From the NCBI GenBank assembly GCA_023935145.1, contig CM043700.1:32763501-32827500 (forward strand): 64,000 nucleotides of DNA, in the 5' to 3' direction. This DNA is from Bretschneidera sinensis (lineage: Eukaryota > Streptophyta > Magnoliopsida > Brassicales > Akaniaceae). The notes beneath the pieces were generated by a model. It worked only from the letters and a program-made list of their open reading frames with translations, did no database searches and had not been told where the DNA came from. Shown in pieces: positions 29,602-42,897 of the stretch. Position 1 is the stretch's first letter. The number at the start of each line of letters is the position of its first letter. The position numbers were made by a program, and so were the translations under genes.

Positions 29602-30922
29602 GGCACCTCAAATTAAAACAATTCTGGGATAAAATATATCTATAACAAACTTATGTCTCTCAATCATACATCAGATTTCTATTTCCTCTTGGTAGTATAT
29701 TTACTTCATCTGTCATGACTTCCAGTTCCCATAACCTGTCTCCCAAATGTAAGGGTCCCACCAATAGTATTCTGAGCTATAGAAATAATAGGTTCTTCCT
29801 TTGTACTTCAGTTTCCTGTGACAAGAAATGCCTCATTTGGGGTGATCTCTCACCCAGTACACTCATACTACCACTACCGCTATAACCTTTATGTTTAAGC
29901 CTCCTTAACCATTTTTATTTATTTATTTATTATTATTATTATTATTATTTTTTTCTTAAACTCCATAACATCTCTCTCAATTTGAAATGGTATATCCACC
30001 AATCTGACAAAATTCATATGCCTCATGTATGATAGTATTGATCAAACCTTAAAACATAATTCATCTATGAACTTCTTACACTTCTTCTCCTTTGGATATA
30101 CCATTTTCGGTTCAAACTTCGATAAAGCCACAAATCTCCTATCATACTGAGCCACAGTCAACACACTTACCCCAAATAAATAAAATCTCTATCTTGTTGG
30201 GCTCTAAAGGTCTAAGGAAAATATTTATCAAGGGAAACCTCCTTAACCTATTTCAGATTAAGGGTTTATTAATATCTGTACTTACCTTGGGAAGAACATC
30301 CTTCCACTATTTCCCAAAACTTCTCTTTCTAACTCAAACGAAACAAAGGCAATCATTTGACTATCAGTTACTGGTAACATACCAAATAATATCTCTACAT
30401 ATTTCTCCCGAAACTCAGGAATAAAAAGATTCATAGACCCTTTAAGGCATTCAACTTAATATATCCCCCTGCGTCTTATGCATAAACCCACCTTTCCCCC
30501 TTTTTAAACATTCATCATTACTGGATTTACAACCTCAAACATTGCTCCAGCATGTCCATCAAGTATATGCTATAAGTTATCAAATCTATCATTTATTACA
30601 TTCATTTTTCTTAAAATCATGTGTAAGAGCTTGTCTTAGCTCTTCTTTTCGTCAACTTCAAATTCTCTCACACCTTTACTAATAACAATTATATTACTAA
30701 TATCAATCCTATTATCAGCACATTTTCTTCTCGGAACCATAGATTCAAACTCAACCTTGATTTGTCAAAAATATTGGGGCCTACCACCCCCTCTCCAATC
30801 AACAACTCTAACTCTAGCTCTAGCACATCCAAGTGTCATCCTCAGACTGTTCATTATAATTTATTTTAATCTTCCACTATCTTATATAGAATTTGAAAAA
30901 CCTAATGCTCTGATACCAAAAT

Positions 30923-33365
30923 TGTAACGACCCATCCCGGGTTGGCCACCCCCAAAACAGTGTCATCACATTTTGAAAATCTCAGCACGACACATATATG
31001 CAACAACAAAATATAAATAATACCAAAAGAAATTTTACATCAATCTGATCGTTAAATATTCTATACAACGTAAAATGCATGAATATTTACAAATAATTTT
31101 TTTTTTCGTTTTATTATCTCATTAGTCTGAGGATGTTGACACGCACATGGCTTACAAAAAATGATTTCTTCTGAACTTCAACTCACCAAACTATTTGTCA
31201 GACCTGATACCTGAAAATCATTGTACAATGAGGAATGAACTTCACAAGCTCAGTGAATTAAATTTACTAAAAGTACTCATTTGTATAAACAATCTTTTAA
31301 TATTTAAATTAATTTATATCTCATACACTTGATACCAGCACTCTACTATCACTCCACATATCATAATATCCATTCTCTATCAATCTCTTCCTCTTATTTA
31401 TTGGTTCACCTCAAGACCATCAATTATCTCATGATTTCCTCGTAAGGAGTTTCACATCATAAAATCTACCATTTAGATTGTTCTTATCACTATAACAATA
31501 ACATACCACACCTAGACATTTCAATAATCTCATCACCATAACTGTCTCTCTGTAAGACTCATCCATCTATATTTATATTCACAATAATACACCACATTCT
31601 AGCATTTCAATAATTATATCACATAACTGTCTCTTTTAGTGAGACTCAACCATCATTAATTATATTCACAATAATACACCACATCTCAGCATTTCACAAA
31701 TCTTATCACCATAACTGTCTCTTTCTGTGAGACTCAACCATCATTAATTATATTCAAAATTTATACATCACACATCAGTATTTCAATAATGCAAGCAATA
31801 ATTAAAACAGATGCAATGCAATGAATGCAAATGATGGGAATGTCTTTCCACTTGTCGACAGGTTGTTATTATCTTAGACCGACTGCCTTCTCGGTTCTTT
31901 CATTCTCATTTAGACTGACTGCCTTCCCGGTTCTTTCATTCACCTTTAGACCAGCTGCTTCCCGGATCTTTCATTCACATAAGACCGGCTGCCTTCCCGG
32001 TTCTTTCATTTTCATTATACCGGCTGCCTTCCCGATTTTTTTTTTCATTTAATGCATATGCATATGAGCAGTGACATGAAGTATGCATATAAACAATAAT
32101 ATAAAGAACAACATATAAATTCAAAACACTTAAATTGACTATCCTGATTGTTCTCAAATTTATATAACAAAAATCCACTAAATTCCTCTCATCCCCAAAT
32201 CACATCAAATAATTCATTAAAGCTTGTCAAGATCCACTAAATTTCATCCCAATTAATATCAAATCATTCATCAAAACTTGTCAAGATCCACTATAATTCA
32301 TCTCAAATCATATCAAATCATCCATCAAAGCTTGTCAAGATCCACTAAAATTTATCTCATCAAAATTCCTATTAAAACATCAATATAACTTATCAAGAAT
32401 TTCACCTATCGTTTTTATTATTAAATCAACTTATTATTCCCAAAAATATTATTTCTCTCCTAATAATCTTCTACACGTCAAAATTCATATCATATTTATC
32501 AACTAAATCTTTATCTATAATCACAACATAAGCTAATAATTTATTTTGATATTATTTCTAGATATTTGATTTTTTATTTGGACTACTTAAAATAAATCCA
32601 ACTCACCACGTAGCTCTCAAAACTACCCGTGGATCACTTTCTTGCCTTTTCTGTTTCTCTAAAAAATTCCCCCGGTTGTAGATCGTCAACACTCGACATC
32701 ATATTATATAAATTTTTTAATTTATTCTTCAATTCGATGAAAATGACACACTTTGAAAATTCCCACTTTGAACTTCGGGAATTTCATATTCAAAAATAAA
32801 TACTACACTATTACCTTCTGTTTCTGATAGCTTCTCATGATTCTTTACGAAATTCCACAGAAAACTTCTTCAAAAATTTGTTCTTTCGACTTCTCTTTGG
32901 ATCCCCAAATGTTTTGAAAAACTAGAAATTGAATGATTTCGTTCAGTATACAACTTATACATATATATAAGAAAATTTTGCTTTAGCTGTTGCCCCCCTC
33001 CCAATTCTTCAGCATTTTAAAAAGCCTCCACGTTTCAAAAACGTGGAAGACTCTCTCTCCCTTAACAAATTCACTTGGTAGCAGGTGCTGCCACCTGCTG
33101 CCACCTTTCTTTGACTTTTTTTTTTTTGAAAAAATATATTTGTTTTTTTTAACTTTTTTTTCCTTTTCTTTCTTCTGATCTCATCTTGGACGTTTAGGTC
33201 CAAATTTTTTTTTCTTTTCTTAAAATGACATCCACGTCCTAATTTTTTTTTAAAGAACCATTTTTATTCAATACTAAGTCCTTCATGTAAAATATATTAT
33301 TTAAACTTCATGTCATATTTATTAAATTATTTTTTTATCCTTACTTTACGAATACGGGTGTTACA
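30923..33365 (-). repeat. 5' LTR of Gypsy-M
   Basis: This 2,443-bp LTR has a five-unit minisatellite at 31877-32045. The tRNA-Met primer site lies just to its left at 30906-30918. Confidence 0.85.
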
Positions 33366-33617
33366 AAAACTCAATCCATGAACTCTATAAAGCTTAAAAT
33401 AATAAAACCTTGTAGACTGAGGTTCCAACCCAAGAGAGGGTGAATTGGGTTTTTAAAAACTTTCACTGATTACTTGTAAGTTTATAAAAATAGTTAAGTG
33501 CACAAGTGTATAAATAAGTAAAGTACTTTAAGTAAAAGAGTTAAAAGAATAGAAAGTGCAAACTCAGTTTATAGTAGTTTGGCAATATCGGATTTGTTCC
33601 GACCCTACATCCACTCT

Positions 33618-34994
33618 TGATTACACCCAAAGAGTAATGCGGTAGTTGTAGCACAGCTTTGGGGTGTCGATTCCACAGGGAAACAAGTTAACTATAAAAG
33701 AAGATGTAAACCTTAACACAGACGATAAAGATCAAGTGAGAGAATAAAGTATTGTGTGAAAATTGTGTAGATAGATTGATGGATATAATAAAGAAACAAC
33801 AAGGTTCCAGGAATCCTCCCTAGGTTCGTTGCCTCGTTCTAATATTGATTCAATTATTTATCTCGATTGCAAGTTTCACATCCCAAACAAGCAATCGAAA
33901 AATATTCAATTAAAGTGCATATGTAAACCCTAATGTAATTGTTATGAAATACTTTTTACTTTCAAGCACACATAACCTAACTTATAAATTATCAAGAAAC
34001 AACAATATATCATGATGACAATACTGCAGTAATAGACAAATCTATAAGAGAAATCTATCGGACTCAATCACACCTCAACAACATCACATAAGAAGAGCAT
34101 GACTAGACTTATATGGGGGAGAAAGATGCAATCACTGGATTAAGGGAAAATCTTCTAATTAAATTGAAAAGTAAATCATAATAATGTTTAACGATAAATC
34201 CATATTACAACTGAATCAAGAAAAGAAAATAGGAACAACTACACCTAGGGATTCATCCATTCACCTTGCTTGGAGATTAGTTGGCCATGGGGCTCTTTTT
34301 TGAGTCTTGGGATCTTTGTCCAGCCTCCAAGATCTTGATTGATTTTTATGAATGATCTTTCTTCAACCCTAAGTGATCTATTTATAGTACAAGGGTTCAA
34401 GGGTATTTGTGGGCTCAAAATTGTCACTTAGAAGTCCTAATTAGGTCAGGAGACCGTGTGCACACCGTACCTCTCTCTTCTGGGCGCCTCGGCGCTCACT
34501 TTGTTCCGAGAGTGTGCTTGCTGGAGGGTGCGGTGCTGGTCGTTGGGCGGTGCACCTCTCACTCATGGTTTTTCTTCTCAAGGCTAGAGGGTGCACCTCT
34601 CCTTAGTGGGTGGTGCACCTCTCACTCTTGGCTTTTCTTCTCACTGTTGAAGGGTGCATCTCTCCTTAGTGAGTGGTGCACCTCTCACTGAAGCTTCTTT
34701 CTTTGTTCTTTTGGGTGCTGTTCTGAAGGCCGCGACATACACACTTTCTTCTCTTCATTTTTTCCTTCCGAAGCACTCCTTCGCTTCGATATGCATGGGA
34801 TCTTTGTGCTTTATTCCACGACAGATTTTTCCTTTCTTTTAGACTCCAAACACCTGAAAATGCGTCAAAACAAATCAATGATCCAAGAATGACACTTTAG
34901 AATTGTTAAGGTATAAAAGTGCAATTAAAACCTAATTCAACCCTAAAATATTAACAATTAAGTACTGTAAAGATGCATTTTATGACTCTCATCA
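33618..34994 (-). repeat. 3' LTR of element A
   Basis: 1,377 bp. It has a minus-strand TATAAATA near 34377-34385 and a GGGTGCACCTCTC / AGTGGGTGGTGCACC repeat block at 34520-34690, about 68-bp spacing. Confidence 0.88.
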
Positions 34995-36665
34995 CAACCC
35001 CCAACTAGCTTATTGCTAGTCCCTAGTAATTCAAGTGAAAACAAGAGATGAATTCTAAGGTAGAAGTTAAAACAAAGTGAAGAAATGCTAGTGTTAAACA
35101 AAGAGCACTTCACATTTTTGTCTCAGAAATTGCACACAATACACATCACATAGAATTATTAAATATCACTTAAGTAAAAAAGTAATCCAAGCATCAATCT
35201 TAAAATTATTATCGACTCTTAACATCCATCTTACCACAATCCATTAATCCTAACACCTGGATGATTTTATGCACAACATTCATGAATACAAGTCTTGGCC
35301 TCTAAGATGTATTAAATCGTGTGATATCAATCACAAAAACAAGCTCCGTAGACTCACTTTTAGAATCACTCTCCACTATTGTAAAAAAAAAACACACTAC
35401 ATTGGATTAATAGGTCTTTAATAAGCTTGTAATGTTAGGCTAAGGTAAAGGTTAAGAAAGAACGGGAAGGATTCACAAGTAAAAGAACTCAATCTCTTAT
35501 TTTTAACCATAACCACTTTAAGCACTGGATAACCTTTAACACTCAACTCTTTCAACCATTTTTTATAAGAGCATATCTCTCAATAAGTCACTATTTTTCT
35601 TTTCTTTTCTTCTTTCTTTGCCATACATCACTTCTCTTTTTTCTTTTATATTTTTGGCATAAGACCATTCACCTCCTTTTCATTCTTTTCTTTTCTTTTC
35701 CACAACCCCCAACTTATCTCCTTTAATGTTCTTGGGTTATGGTAGTAATATTTTTTCATATTTCCATCCTTACTCCTCTCAAGTGCTTCGCAACAAATGT
35801 GTATAACTAAGTTCTTTTAAAAGAAGGGTAAGGATAAAATATTTTTAGGCTCATAAGGGTAAGTGAATGGGTTTTTGAAAGAAACAAGGCTCAAATTCTT
35901 TTTCAAGAAAAAGGCTCAAACAGGTGACTAGTGATAGATATAACAAGGATAAGTTTGAAAGGCTCAAACGGTTCAAAAAATGGCCTATATCATATCCTAA
36001 GTAATGTGCATTCAAGGAATTCACCTCAAGTGATTATCAAATAAGTTCTAGAGCTTGTCGAGACCGCAAAATTATTTACAAAGCAATCACACATAAAACT
36101 TCTTTAGATGTTTTAGATTAATCATACAATCTCACCGCAAACTAGAGTCTCAAACCAAATGAAGATTGACAGTTAAATTATTCTCAAACCGAAGCAAGAT
36201 TTAACTACTTCTAAATGTTGTATGTTATCTCAATTTAGGCTCATATCATTGATATGTGAATAAACTCTAAGGCTTAACACAAAGCATGCTAAAAACAAAC
36301 AAAAAGGGAAAATGACACCAAGCAGTTCAATGGAAAAAAAAATGTATGGAAATAAAGAATATGGAAACAAAGAGAAGTGTTTCCTCTACCCCCATCTTAA
36401 AAATCGTATTTGACCTCAATGTAAAAGAAAGAGTAAAAAAAACTCCCTTTGTAGCCAAAGGTGCATAAAAGCTAAAAATTGTGCACCACCATTTGAACTG
36501 TTTCGTTTATTTGTCCCTGAAAAAGAAATACAAAAGTAAAACTGGAAAACAACAAAATAATAATAATGAACAAGAAAAAGAAATATGAAAAACAGTAAAA
36601 ATAAAAGGATATGTTGTGGGTTGCCTCTCATGAGCGCTAAGTTTTACATTTTCAGCCAGACACTT

Positions 36666-38377
36666 TTATTCCCTCTTTGAAAAACATAGGTTGAATGCAC
36701 CAGCCACTGCTTCAATGCCAAATTCGGTGCTCGTATGCTTTGGAGAGGCCTCAAGGATGTCATCAGTAACATCCGTAAATTCTAGCTCGATATATGCTCC
36801 TGTGAAGCCATGGGTGTGGGTTGACTCCAATGGATTAAGGTGATGGACCTTTTCCATAGGTGAGTCAATCATATATACTTGGTGGCTTTCGTTTACATCC
36901 TCTGATTTTTTCGTTGTTGGGATGTGTAATAACTTACCACTTAGTGTCTCAATGGCATTCACCTCCTTCAAATTCTGTTGTGCCAGGTACTGACCATGGG
37001 ATGTGGACTAAGCTTGAGAAGGGAACTTACCTCACTCAGTCACACTTAAGTAGCTCATCAACTTGGATGCTTGGCTCTTTATCTCTTTATTTTCTTCAAC
37101 ATCCTGCGTAATTAAAGATTCAAGTCTTTGATTAGTCTTACCTTGTGCCTCAATAAAGCATGTAAAGTGTCTTTTAAAGAACTCCTAGAAGATACAGGTG
37201 CATAATATGGTTCAAGATATGGTGCAGGGGGTTGTACAAGCTGCTGGTTTTCAGACTTCTAGCTGAAATTGGGGTGAATTTGCCATCCCGAATTATAAGT
37301 ATCAGAGAAGGGTGCTAAAGGCTTCTTTTAAATGCCTAAGGCATTACATTGTTCCTTATACATCCCTCTCATGTTAGCAAATGTAGGGCACTCTTGGGCG
37401 AGATGATCTACCCCGCCACACACAAAACATGGTTCAAAAGATTTTGCATGATTAGCTACGTGTGTTGGTTTTAAGCTCTTAGTCTTTAACACCTCTAGTT
37501 CCCTAGTGAGCATCTCGACCTTGGCCTTAAGGTTATCCTCTTCCCTAAGATGGTAAATTCCACCACCATTTAGGTGCCCTATAGGTTGTGACCTATTTGT
37601 GCTTTCAGTAGCACTAGGTCCTGTCCAAGTGTGAGCTTTTTCAGCAAGCTCATTGAGGTACTCTATGGCCTCATCAGGATCTTTTTTTAAAAATTCACCA
37701 TTACACATCATCTCTACAAATTGGCGTTCCCTATATGTAAGTCCCTCATAAAAATAGCTCACTAAGCACCAATTCTCATACCTATGGTGAGGGCACATAC
37801 TCAATAACTCCTTAAATCTCTCCCAAGATTGATACAAAGTCCCGCTGTCCTTTTGTGCAAAGGTAGAGATTTGTCTTTTTAAAGCATTAGTTTTATGTTG
37901 GGGAAAGTATTTATTAAAGAAAATTCGAGTCATCTCAATCCACGACCCAATAGATCGCGGTCTTAGTGAGTATAGCCAACTCTTAGCTCTATCCTTCATA
38001 GTGAAAGGAAAAAACTTAAGTTTCATAATGTCATGAGTTTCATCTTAACTATGAAAAGTCGTAACTACTTCCCTAAACTCTCTAATGAGCACATATGGGT
38101 TTTTATTTTCCAAGCCATAGAATGTAGGGAGCAACTGTATTATCTCTGTTTTAAAATCTAGTTGGCGGGTATTGGTTGGAAACATGATGCATGATGGTGT
38201 GGCTGTGCGTGTAGGGTTGAGGTAATCTTGAAGGGTCCTAGGGGGTTGATATTCATGTTCACTCATGTCTTCGGGACTAGATGGACTGTCAAATAAGGGA
38301 TTTAGAAAGGAATTTAATTTTGACTCTAGTACAGGCATACTAGCAAATCTACCCAAAGCATCTCCATGTCTTTGCAT
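36666..38377 (-). pseudogene. Element A gag with one internal stop, then frameshifted C-terminal part
   Basis: On the minus strand a frame from 38377 runs to 37328 with a single TAA (38047-38045). It encodes an N-terminal region (residues 1-110) and a capsid-like domain (LKFFPFTMKDRAKSWLYSL, then RSIGSWIEM and RIFFNKYFPQHKT). A coiled-coil-like stretch and a CCHC knuckle follow (CFVCGGVDHLAQEC, near 37389-37430). Beyond 37328 the sequence continues with stops and a frame change to a gag/protease boundary (TLSGKLLHIP, near 36930) and an acidic tail ending near 36666. This is the Retrotrans_gag type of Athila/Tat elements. With only one stop it is among the best-kept frames in the window. Confidence 0.85.
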
Positions 38378-38597
38378 TCAAGGTAACAAAATAATGAAAA
38401 AAAATAATATAAAAAGAAAGATTAAAATAAGATAAAATAAAAAAAAAATTAATGCAGCAAACTAAAAGAGGGAACAAAGTTACCACCTTTACAAACTGAT
38501 AAAGAAAAAAACTATTTACAACTCTTCTACCGTCATGTCTTAGAGTTGACAACTTCTTTGTAAGTAAGCGCGTATCCCCAGCAACGGCACCAAAATT

Positions 38598-39972
38598 TGA
38601 TTACGCCCAAAGAGTAACGCAGTATTTGTAGCACAGCTTTGGGGTGTCGATTCCATAGGGAAACAAGTTAACTACAAGAGAAGATGTAAACCTTAACACA
38701 GACGATAAAGATCAAGTGAGAGAATAAAGTATTGTGTGAAAATTGTGTAGATAGATTGATTGATATAATAAAGAAACAACTAGGTTCCGAGTATCCTCCC
38801 TAAGTTCGTTGCCTCATTCCAATATTGATTCAATTGTTTATCTCGATTGCAAGTTTCACATCCCAAATGCAATCGGCAAATATTCAATTAAAGCGCATGT
38901 GTAAACCCTAATGTAATTGTTATGAAATACTTTTTACTTTCAAGCACACATGACCTAACTTATAAATTATCAAGAAATGACAATATATCATGATGAAAAT
39001 ACTGCAGTAATGGACAAATCTATAAGAGAAATCTACCGGACTCAATCACACCTCAACAATATCACATAAGAAGAGCATGACTAGACTTATATGGGGGAGA
39101 AAGATGCAATCACTGGATTAAGGGGAAATCTTCTAATTAAATTGAAAATTAAATCATAATAATTTTTAACGATAAATCAATATTACAACTGAATCAAGAA
39201 AAGAAAATAAGAACAACAACACCTAGGGATTCATCCCTTCACCTTGCTTGGAGATTAGTCGGCCATGGGGCTCCTTCTTGAGTCTTAGGACCTTTGTCTA
39301 GCCTCCAAGATCTTGATTGATTTTTATGAATGATCTTTCTTCAAACTTAAGTGATCTATTTATAGTAGAAGGGCTCAAGGGTTTTTATGGGCTCAAAATT
39401 GTCACTTAGAAGTCCTAATTAGGTCAGGAGACCATGTGCGCGCCGAACCTCTCTCTTTCGGGCGCCTCAGTGCTCACTTTGGTCCGAGAGTGTGCTTACT
39501 AGAGGGTGCAGTGCTGGTCATTGGGTGGTGCACCTCTCACTCTTGGTTTTTCTTCTCAAGGCTGGAGGGTGCACCTCAACTTAGTGGGCGGTGCACCTCT
39601 CACTCTTGGTTTTTCTTCTCAATGCTGGAGGGTGCACCTCTCCTTAGTGGGTTGTGCACCTCTCACTTAAGCTTCTTACTTTGTTCTTTTGGGTGCTATT
39701 CTGGAGGCCGCGGCACACACATTTTCTTTTCTTCATTTTGTCCTTCGGAAAGCACTCCTTCGCTCTGATATGCATGGGATCTTTGTGCTTTATGCCACGA
39801 TTGCTTTTCCCTTTCTTTTAGACTCCAAACACTTGAAAATGCATCAAAACAAATCAATGATCCAAGAATGACACTTTAGAATTGTTAAGGTATAAAAGTG
39901 GAATTAAAACCTAATTCAACCCAAAATGCTAACAATTAAGTACTATAAAGATACATTTTATGACTCTCATCA
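38598..39972 (-). repeat. 5' LTR of element A
   Basis: 1,375 bp, collinear with the other LTR. The tRNA-Asp primer site lies directly left of its inner end. Confidence 0.88.
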
Positions 39973-40981
39973 ACTCTCTTCAAGGAACCTCCTTGAAGTA
40001 ATCCACTAAAACTCTTAGTTGTACAACTACACAGGTGTTGCACAAACCTTACAAACAATCCCTTCCACTCGGAAGCTAATCTCTTCTTTTCGGAAGTTAA
40101 TCCCTTTACAATAAATATGAGTTGCTGTAAAGTAAATGGTAAAGAGATAGCAATGAATGCTATTACAACTTAACAATATCTTTCTTTCAAAGTAAAGCTT
40201 GAAGAATGGCTCAACAATGAATTTTTCAAAGCTTTTGTGTATTAATGAGCAAAAACTTGATTGAATGTGTAATCTCCTTTTTTTAAATGCTCATTGGAGT
40301 GGGTTTATATAGCCTTGAATTAATATGGCCGTTTGGTACTGACTTGGTACATTAAATACTCAAGTCTGGCGCCTCAACAGTCATATTTTTTGAATTACCA
40401 GTCGACTAGTACTAACTCAAGTCTGGCGCCTCAACAATCATATTTTTCTAATTACCATTCGACTAGGTCTTAGTACTAGTCGACTAGGTCAAGTGAAAAG
40501 TTTTACTTTTAAGGCTGTAGAGAGTACCAGTCAACTGGGTCATTAGTACCAGTCGACTAGGGACTTACTGTCCAATATACCAGTTGACTGGTATGAAGCA
40601 CCCAGTCGACTGGGGACATACTATCCCATATCCCAGTCTTCTGGTATAAGTAGCTAGTTGACTGGGTTGCCCTTCAACCCAGTTTTTCATGTTTTGAAAT
40701 GTTTTTGACTTAAAACCGTTTAAATGAATAGTTTTGATAAAGTGATTTTACATAAGGAGCCATAAGACAAGCTAGTTACCTGAACAAGTGAGATTTACAA
40801 CTTGTTTCAATTCCTTATGCCTATACAAGATCTTCTGTCTTGACTTGGTGTCTGATTCGGGTTGAGTTCTTGCATCTTGATTCTTGGTTGTAGCTTTTAT
40901 CTTTTAAAACACTTAGATGAACATTGTTAGTACAATTAGAGTAGTGTTTTGGCATTATTAAAATTTAGATGAGGGTCAACA

Positions 40982-41724
40982 ATCTCTCCATTTTTTATAA
41001 TGACTAAATTAATGAGAGAAAACAGTTTTAAAAACTAAGTGTTGGATTTTTAGAAAAAATTGGGCAGAGTTTCCTCTGTTTTTTTTGAATAAAACCAACC
41101 TGTAAACAATTCAAAACAGTTTATATTCAATTCAACCAAGCAACTCAACATATAGTCATATACAGCAAGTGCTTTGGAGCAATACTCCCCCTATATCTAT
41201 GCATTATTTTGAGTTTACAATTATTTTTCTCATTTTTCTCATATTTCTCTCCCGTTTTGACAACAGTAGAAAATGAGGTAGTAAACCAAAAAATGAGCTG
41301 CATAGACACCACAGACATTAAGATTATGCAGAAACAAACTTGAATGCGAAAATTTGGCATATTTTGTAGCTAGAAAGACTTCCCGAAAAAATCTGAAAGT
41401 TTTTATACGTGCATAAGTAGTTACAACATATATCCGATCAGAGAAGAGATAGACTTACCAGTCGACTGGACCCCAAAAAAAACTTTGAGTTTTAAGTCTT
41501 AACACAAAATTTGTTTATCTATGCGATCTTGAGTGAGAGAAATATTAAATAAGTTTTAATACTCATTCACTAGATGTCAAGTATGCAAATAATGAAAGAT
41601 GATGTAATCAGTCATACAGTTTATCATAATCTAATAATCCCATTAACAGTCTAATTTTACAGAAACCAGCTTCACTTAAAGGCTTTGTAAGAATGTAAGT
41701 TATTTGATCTTCTGAATGTATGAA
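40982..41724 (-). other. 3' untranslated part of Copia-M
   Basis: The stretch between purine tract and RNase H has no domain. It contains one CCAGTCGACTGG copy (about 41459-41470), outside the LTR. Confidence 0.5.
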
Positions 41725-42057
41725 TTATAATCTTATATCACCTTTTTTAGCATGGTCTCTTAAGAAATGATGTCTAATTTCTATGTGTTTAGTTCTAAAG
41801 TGAATAGGGTTTTTGGTTAGGTTGATAGCACTAGTATTATCGCAATGTATTGGGATACTTTTAAAGTTCATATCATAGTCTTCTAGTTGTTGTTTCATCC
41901 ACAATACTTGGGCACAACAACTTCCAGCTGCTACGTATTCCGCCTCGGCGATTGATAGTGCAATGGAGTTTTGTTTCTTGGAAAACAAAAAGGTTAACAT
42001 TGCACCTAAGAATTGGCATGTTCCACTTGTTCTTTTTCTATCTAACTTACACCCCAC
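41725..42057 (-). pseudogene. Copia-M RNase H
   Basis: The open frame carries GCKLDRKRTSGTCQFLGA, SIALSIAEAEYVAAGSCCAQ, DNTSAINLTKNPIHFRTKHI and EIRHHFLRDHAKKGDI, the standard Copia RNase H run. It ends soon after this block, so it is a fragment of a decayed polyprotein. Confidence 0.85.
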
Positions 42058-42419
42058 AAAGTCAGCATTTGAATATCTTACAAGCTCAAAAGATGAATTT
42101 CTAGAGTACCATAATCCTATGGTTTGAGTTCTTGTAGATATCTAAGAATTCTTTTCACTGTAATTACATGTGATTACTTAGGATTAGCCTAAAATCTAGC
42201 ACACATGCATTCACTGAACATTATATCAGGTATACTTGTAGTTAAATAAAGTAAAGCTTCTATCATGCTTCTATAATATTTAGTATCTACACACTTACCT
42301 CATTCATCAAGATCAAGTTTTGTAGATATGCTCATAAGAGTACCAAGTGACTTTGAGCTTTCTATCACGAACCTCTTTAGTAGGTCCTTGGTGTATTTTG
42401 ATTGATTGATGAAGATGCC

Positions 42420-42827
42420 TCATTTCAATTGTTTGATTTGAAGTCCAAGGAAGTAGGTAAGTTCTCCCATCATGCTCATTTCAAATTCACCTTGCATGTA
42501 CTTGGCAAACTCTTGACACATAGATTCATCTGTACCACCAAATATAATATCATCGACATATATATGGACTAGTAGAGTGTCATTTTTGTGAGTTTTTGTG
42601 AAGAGTGTTGTGTCTACTTTTCCTCTTATAAAATTATTATCAATCAAAAATTTACTTAGTCTTTCATACAATGCTCTTGGAGCTTTCTTCAACCCATATA
42701 GAGTTTTAGAAAGCTTGTAGACATGATTTGGAAGACTAGGATTCTCAAATCCAAGAAGTTGCTCAACATATACCTCTTTTCTATAAAGCCATTTAAAAAG
42801 GCACTTTTTACATCCATTTGAAGTCAT
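42420..42827 (-). pseudogene. Copia-M reverse transcriptase fragment
   Basis: It encodes KEVYVEQLLGFENPS, LYGLKKAPRALYERL and an intact catalytic YVDDIIFGG (near 42540), then GELTYFLGLQIKQ. The upstream part (to 42897) is frameshifted (QMDVKSAFLNG-like, then YAPVGRLEAI-like). It is cut at 42897 by the plus-strand Gypsy element. Confidence 0.85.
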
Positions 42828-42897
42828 TTAAACTTATTAAAGCATGCAAAGGCTAATAACATTCAAATAGCTTCTAATCTTCCTACGGGAGCATAGG

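Larger units (their letters stand above)
24397..33365 (-). mobile_element. Ty3/Gypsy retrotransposon, minus strand (Gypsy-M), decayed
   Basis: LTRs at 24397-26756 (2,360 bp) and 30923-33365 (2,443 bp) share the plus-strand start (T-TAACGACCCATCCCGGG) and end (TACGAATACGG then TTACA or TCACA). The tRNA-Met primer site (minus TGGTATCAGAGCA, 30906-30918) abuts the right-hand LTR, so transcription is leftward. The flanks AAAGC (24392-24396) and AAAAC (33366-33370) may be a target duplication with one mutation. The interior (about 4.2 kb) holds gag, protease, reverse transcriptase and integrase remnants in the expected minus order. The long LTRs and relatives at 42898-51735 suggest a Tekay/Del-like chromovirus (moderate confidence). 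Confidence 0.85.
33618..39972 (-). mobile_element. Non-autonomous gag-only Ty3/Gypsy element (element A)
   Basis: LTRs 33618-34994 (1,377 bp) and 38598-39972 (1,375 bp) run TGATTACxCCC to CTCTCATCA. The target duplication ACTCT (33613-33617 and 39973-39977) is exact. The primer site (minus TGGTGCCGTTGCTGGGGA, 38575-38592) matches tRNA-Asp with two mismatches, typical of Athila/Tat-type elements. A purine tract (minus AGTTGGGGGTTG) abuts 34994. The interior has gag but no recognisable protease, reverse transcriptase or integrase. This fits the described TR-GAG class of gag-bearing non-autonomous elements. Confidence 0.88.
33411..40981 (-). repeat. 3' LTR of Copia-M, split by element A
   Basis: The LTR pieces are 33411-33617 and 39978-40981, from TGTAGACTGAGG to GGGTCAACA. 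The piece sequence is close to the solo LTR at 21846-22765, including the CCAGTCGACTGG-like palindromes (about 40396-40665). A minus-strand TATA lies near 40305-40315. Confidence 0.85.

Noticed and set aside
31825..32178. Repetitive frames on both strands around 31825-32178, and similar ones near 25343, 44279 and 50830
   Set aside because: They translate the LTR minisatellite; frames differ among copies and are not conserved.
34407..34842. Cys/Ser-rich frames in the LTRs of element A (also 39436-39871)
   Set aside because: They arise from a GGTGCACCTCTC-type repeat in the LTR and change between the two LTR copies.
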